From a bacterium (lineage in GTDB: Bacteria; Patescibacteria; Microgenomatia; Levybacterales; GWA1-39-11), in the NCBI GenBank assembly GCA_021825285.1, contig JAKAHW010000045.1:1-7868 (forward strand): a stretch of DNA of 7,868 bases. The letters run 5' to 3'. Below the pieces are notes generated by a model. The model was given only the letters and a program-made list of their open reading frames with translations. It did no database searches and was not told the origin of the DNA. A program made the translations under genes and the position numbers. Positions 5,449 through 7,868 of this stretch are shown one piece after another. Position 1 is the first letter of the stretch, and every line of letters begins with the position of its first letter.

Positions 5449-7149
5449 TTATTTTTTGCAACAAACAGGATGTTTTTGGCCGTCAGGTTGGGTAAAGTTC
5501 GCGCATGCCCCTCCATCATTGTGAGTGTTACTCGAAGAGCATTGTCCAGGGTCTACGCAAGTAAAGAAAGCGCTTGGACATTGCCCTATATAAGGATCAG
5601 CTGTGGGAATAGGCGTAGGGTTCGAGCCGCTAGAACCCGATGAGCCAGAGTTCCCTGAACTTCCCCCTGGGCACACATATGGATAGTCTACGCATGTTCC
5701 TTGTCTTCCTGATGCAGGTGGGCACCACCTTTGGCCGGCGTTTTGACAGCATCCGGCTCCTCCTGCACCACCTGAGGCTATCATGCAAGCAAGACCGCTA
5801 AGTCCGCAGCTTCCGGAATTACAGGGGCATCCGATATCCGGCCTTTCAACACTTGAACAGGCTCCTCCCGGATTTGTGGTTGGAGTTGGGGCAGGGCTAC
5901 CATTTGGAACACAGACATGGATGTTTGGATTAGGAACAGTTGGAATGCATTTTAGCCAATCCTCGCATTCAATAGCTCCCGGTTCGCAGGTTTGGCCTTG
6001 TCCAGCCTTGCTTTGAGGACGGCTACCATTTGAACAGCAATGATTAATACAGATCAATGTCCCTCCGCAAGTACCGTCATAATCACATCTTTGGTAACAT
6101 GCGCCAGATGTGGGGGCAGGGGTAGAAGTTCCGCCTCCCGGATTTCCGCTAGATTTTAGGCAGCAGTATTTTCCGTAAGCTTTCCCCGTGTTGGGATTTG
6201 TGCGCTCACAAGCTTTGTCTGCCTGATCTCCGTTCGGATTTCTTGGTTTACCTAAAGTAGAGCAGGCATTTTGCTCACATGTACTATTTGTTTCAAGGCA
6301 TGCAACACCTAGTTCCGGAGTTGGAGTAGGTTGGCCGGGAGTGATTTTTACAGTCCAAGGAGGGGTTTTGCAAATCGTATTGCCTTCACCTGCCGGCCAA
6401 GCTTCCAAACTGCTATTTTCAGCACAAATGTATAAATCGAAATAAGTTTTGTTTTCAAATTCTCCATTTCTTGCCTTTGCCTGATCATATTTTCCGCCTC
6501 CATTCAAAGCGTCCTCTCTTGATGAGGCGCATCTGGGCTCTACATATTTGGATTTATCCAGCCCTCCATACCCCCTGCATATAGCAGATCCGGGAAGAGT
6601 ATCGTCATTCGGTTTGGACGAACCGGTTGGAGTAGGAGTGGAAGCGGGAGGCTGAGGTGTTTTTGTGTCAGAGTTGTCTTTTGAACAGGACTTCGGTGTC
6701 TGAAAGTCAACTTTTTCTTTTGGGTTGGGATCACCCTGCACTTGAGAATTTACTATTATGTAATAATTTTTATCCAATTTAAGAACGTTTGGGTTAAATT
6801 GATTACTGTATGAATTTGGATACTCTACCTGGGTATGAACATTAATAACGCTTGTGTTATAAGCAAAAACTTCTCCCATTGAACGCTCCCCAATGTTTAC
6901 GTGTGCTGGTCCTCCTGTGTTAAGGGTAAAGCTTAATTTTAAGGAATTATCTGGATTACAGGTTATATTAGTATCAGTAACAGACCATTGATCATCAGGA
7001 GATTCTGCGCGTTGGCGGAGGTCTTGCTGTTTTTGGACGAGTAGAGTTGTGATGGGAATTGCAAGAAGTGCAACCGCGACGACAATAAGAATTGGGGAAA
7101 AACCTTTATTAGAGTTTAGTTTGTTGATAAGTTCAATAATTTTTTTCAC
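5449..7149 (-). CDS. Large Cys-rich modular surface protein, Microgenomates-type N-terminal anchor
   Basis: This 566-residue protein is of unknown function. The N-terminus has N-K-G-F-S-P-I-L-I-V-V and a membrane segment (about 17-38), followed by Q-K-Q-Q-D-L-R-Q-R-A, an anchor type I associate with Microgenomates surface proteins. Next come a beta-rich, Cys-bounded domain (about 55-155), a Pro/Thr linker, a four-Cys region (about 190-265), and a chain of small Cys modules separated by P-T-P-T or Ser/Gly linkers. I count about 38 Cys. Four modules end in a Cys pair: 329-330, 371-372, 467-468 and 563-564. The last linker is almost pure Ser/Gly (about 495-511). Such modules suggest disulfide-stabilised extracellular knots. 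The start is GTG at 7149; the frame upstream is closed by an in-frame TAA 9 bases before it. A strong TTGACA promoter precedes it. First gene of the operon continuing through 3781. Confidence 0.87.
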   Translation of the reverse strand: MKKIIELINKLNSNKGFSPILIVVAVALLAIPITTLLVQKQQDLRQRAESPDDQWSVTDTNITCNPDNSLKLSFTLNTGGPAHVNIGERSMGEVFAYNTSVINVHTQVEYPNSYSNQFNPNVLKLDKNYYIIVNSQVQGDPNPKEKVDFQTPKSCSKDNSDTKTPQPPASTPTPTGSSKPNDDTLPGSAICRGYGGLDKSKYVEPRCASSREDALNGGGKYDQAKARNGEFENKTYFDLYICAENSSLEAWPAGEGNTICKTPPWTVKITPGQPTPTPELGVACLETNSTCEQNACSTLGKPRNPNGDQADKACERTNPNTGKAYGKYCCLKSSGNPGGGTSTPAPTSGACYQRCDYDGTCGGTLICINHCCSNGSRPQSKAGQGQTCEPGAIECEDWLKCIPTVPNPNIHVCVPNGSPAPTPTTNPGGACSSVERPDIGCPCNSGSCGLSGLACMIASGGAGGAGCCQNAGQRWCPPASGRQGTCVDYPYVCPGGSSGNSGSSGSSGSNPTPIPTADPYIGQCPSAFFTCVDPGQCSSSNTHNDGGACANFTQPDGQKHPVCCKK

Positions 7150-7169
7150 GAGAATCGCTTAGCTTTTTA

Positions 7170-7199
7170 ATCATATATATAAGGTAGGAAGAGTGTCAA
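7170..7199 (-). promoter_or_regulatory. Candidate promoter of the three-gene surface operon
   Basis: On the minus strand a perfect TTGACA (7199-7194), an 18-base spacer and TATGAT (7175-7170) give the strongest promoter of the accessory block. Alternatively TATATG (7177-7172) lies at a 16-base spacing. The predicted start near 7163 leaves a leader of about 14 bases before the GTG at 7149, with no Shine-Dalgarno sequence. It begins 5 bases after the stop of the gene at 7205-7675. Confidence 0.6.
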
Positions 7200-7204
7200 G
7201 GGCT

Positions 7205-7675
7205 TTAGGGGCAATTGGTGGGATTTCCTTGTTTTACTGCCTTTTCCGTACCGCCGCTCCATTGCCCTGCGTTTATAGCTCCCCCTTGGAAAAGTCTTAG
7301 CCTCCAGGGTTTTGAATTATATCCTGTTGCTGATTTTAGAACGGGACGCCAAACTGATGGAGATGATTTGAATTCGTCAGTTGAAATAATGTCAAAATTT
7401 TCCCCGTTTTTGAGTTCTAGGGTAACGTATCCTTTGTCTGGTCCTTTTGCCAATATTTCAACATCCGCCCCATCTGTCACACATCCTTTTAGGGTATAGT
7501 CAACAGTCCAATCATTCGCTGCGGGAGAGTTGGGTCCGGAGCCGCCACCCGAAGTTGAATAATCTTTTTCCTGAAAAAGAAGATGGCCGCCTCCAATAAC
7601 AAAAGCGCCGACTATTACAATTGCAACTATTATGAATGTTGTGTCATCAAGTAGATTACGAAAAGGACGGAACAT
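7205..7675 (-). CDS. Small membrane-anchored extracytoplasmic protein
   Basis: Unrecognised family. The 156-residue product has M-F-R-P-F-R-N at the N-terminus, one membrane segment (about 13-34), a Gly/Ser linker (about 40-50), and then one predicted beta-rich domain. This domain starts N-D-W-T-V-D-Y and is bracketed by two Cys (Cys65 and Cys155, the second being the penultimate residue), which could form one closing disulfide. The domain has many aromatic/hydrophobic alternations (Y-V-T-L-E-L, W-R-L-R-L-F). The layout of anchor, W-x-V strand and Cys-to-Cys domain of roughly 90-100 residues resembles the first domain of the next gene downstream, but I see no clear sequence identity. The ATG at 7675 lies 6 bases after a -10-like box. 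It may be co-transcribed with the 5449-7149 gene by read-through, but that gene has its own promoter in the 55-base gap. Confidence 0.75.
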   Translation of the reverse strand: MFRPFRNLLDDTTFIIVAIVIVGAFVIGGGHLLFQEKDYSTSGGGSGPNSPAANDWTVDYTLKGCVTDGADVEILAKGPDKGYVTLELKNGENFDIISTDEFKSSPSVWRPVLKSATGYNSKPWRLRLFQGGAINAGQWSGGTEKAVKQGNPTNCP

Positions 7676-7681
7676 ATTAAC

Positions 7682-7711
7682 AGTATAAGAGATTTAAGAC
7701 TCAGGAATCAA
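7682..7711 (-). promoter_or_regulatory. Candidate promoter of the 7205-7675 gene, predicted leaderless
   Basis: On the minus strand TTGATT (7711-7706), an 18-base spacer and TATACT (7687-7682) end 6 bases before the ATG at 7675, so the message would start at or next to the start codon. It is divergent from, and 17 bases away from, the -35 of the rpsB promoter. Confidence 0.5.
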
Positions 7712-7728
7712 GAATTATGAGAGGCGTG

Positions 7729-7757
7729 TTGTTTTTTACGCAATAATTGTTTATAAT
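7729..7757 (+). promoter_or_regulatory. Candidate rpsB promoter
   Basis: TTGTTT (7729-7734), a 17-base spacer and a perfect TATAAT (7752-7757) predict a start near 7764. Unlike most promoters in this window it would make a leader of about 82 bases. The region 7712-7728 between the two divergent promoters shows nothing else I can support. Confidence 0.6.
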
Positions 7758-7763
7758 ACTTTT

Positions 7764-7845
7764 CATCACACACATTCCGCGCGTGTGCTTTGGAGATTTT
7801 TCTTCTGCGCGAATGGAGGTTTAAAAGCACAAGGCAAAATCACTT
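7764..7845 (+). ncRNA. Putative structured 5' leader of rpsB with pseudoknot potential
   Basis: Between the predicted transcription start and the ATG at 7846 there are two crossing helices. Helix a is 7774-7782 with 7807-7814: 8 pairs, bulged C at 7777 or 7778. Helix b is 7784-7791 with 7824-7831: 8 perfect pairs, TGTGCTTT with AAAGCACA. A small hairpin (7792-7796 with 7801-7805, T4 loop, one G-T pair) could sit between them. A purine-rich GGAGG (7815-7819) lies in the loop before the 3' strand of helix b, and a weak AAGG at 7831-7834. A simpler alternative hairpin pairs CACAC (7769-7773) with GTGTG (7783-7787) and excludes helix b. Ribosomal protein operons often carry autoregulatory leaders, and the gammaproteobacterial rpsB leader is described as pseudoknotted. 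Whether this one is homologous I cannot tell. Confidence 0.45.
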
Positions 7846-7868
7846 ATGCGCGATATTACTCTTGAAGA
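7846..7868 (+). CDS. rpsB: Probable ribosomal protein S2, first codons (cut by window edge)
   Basis: Only seven full codons are visible, M-R-D-I-T-L-E, running off the right edge. This matches the usual bacterial S2 start (M-x-x-[IV]-[ST]-[LM]-x-[ED]-L-L-x-A-G-V-H-F-G-H). The S2-specific A-G-V-H-F-G-H is just beyond the window, so the call depends on the short N-terminus plus the context: a good TATAAT promoter and an ~82-base leader with strong secondary structure, which is unlike the near-leaderless genes around it and typical of autoregulated ribosomal protein operons. S2 is a small-subunit protein that assembles late on the 30S platform side. Another protein beginning with these residues cannot be excluded. 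Confidence 0.5.

Noticed and set aside
5449..7149. Dockerin repeat as partner of the cohesin-like protein
   Set aside because: No paired D-x-N-x-D-G calcium loops are present. N-P-N-G-D-Q-A-D is only a superficial resemblance.
312..7675. Alternative genetic code (UGA as Gly or Trp), known in some Patescibacteria
   Set aside because: All genes read cleanly with the standard bacterial code using GGN for Gly and TGG for Trp. Stops are TAA or TAG only, but seven genes are too few to make the absence of TGA stops meaningful.
7815..7819. GGAGG as the Shine-Dalgarno of rpsB
   Set aside because: It ends 26 bases before the ATG, too far for direct use unless RNA folding shortens the path. Left as part of the leader structure.
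7813..7824. Mini-ORF ATG GAG GTT TAA in the rpsB leader
   Set aside because: Three codons, overlapping the predicted helix and GGAGG loop, with no ribosome binding site. Probably coincidental.
1..7868. CRISPR array, tRNA, transposase or integrase
   Set aside because: No regularly spaced repeats, cloverleaf-like sequence or recombinase motifs seen on either strand.

Overview
The window most likely comes from a Candidate Phyla Radiation (Patescibacteria) bacterium, probably of the Microgenomates type. This is inferred from moderately AT-rich DNA, very short intergenic gaps, the absence of convincing Shine-Dalgarno sequences, and a run of single-pass, Cys-rich, Pro/Thr-linked surface proteins. 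One of these has an N-terminal anchor (G-F-S-P-I-L-I-V followed by Q-Q-D-L-R-Q-R-A) that resembles those I associate with Microgenomates genomes. No taxonomic marker long enough to settle this is present.

Layout. Bases 1-266 (minus) are the N-terminal 88 codons of serine hydroxymethyltransferase (glyA), running off the left edge. Bases 312-7675 form an accessory block of seven membrane-anchored or secreted proteins. Two neighbouring minus-strand paralogues, A (312-1733) and B (1775-3040), share a C-terminal domain bounded by K-P-A-I-Y-L-Y-P-E and G-F-T-V-V-E-W-G-G. A plus-strand gene (3128-3784) encodes an anchored PsbP-like protein and converges on a third, more distant family member C (3781-4800, minus), with overlapping stop codons. 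C is the last gene of a tight minus-strand operon: a 566-residue Cys-rich modular protein (5449-7149), an anchored cohesin-like protein (4801-5445), then C. Upstream lies another minus-strand gene for a small anchored protein (7205-7675). At the right edge, divergently oriented, is a structured leader and the first codons of what is probably rpsB (ribosomal protein S2).

How it may work together. Every accessory product has one N-terminal membrane segment and an extracytoplasmic portion, mostly Cys-rich or beta-rich. The block therefore looks like a cell-surface gene set inserted between two housekeeping genes. The molecular function of the KPxIYLYP/VEWGG domain is unknown to me.

Most notable signals: (1) five genes have a -35/-10 pair placed so that transcription would start at or within about 3 bases of the start codon, suggesting leaderless mRNAs; (2) a putative pseudoknotted leader precedes rpsB; (3) paralogues A and B are mosaics of roughly 90% and roughly 60% identical DNA blocks in constant register, as expected from gene conversion; (4) the KPxIYLYP family occurs in three variants, one with a linker/Cys module inserted at a defined junction.
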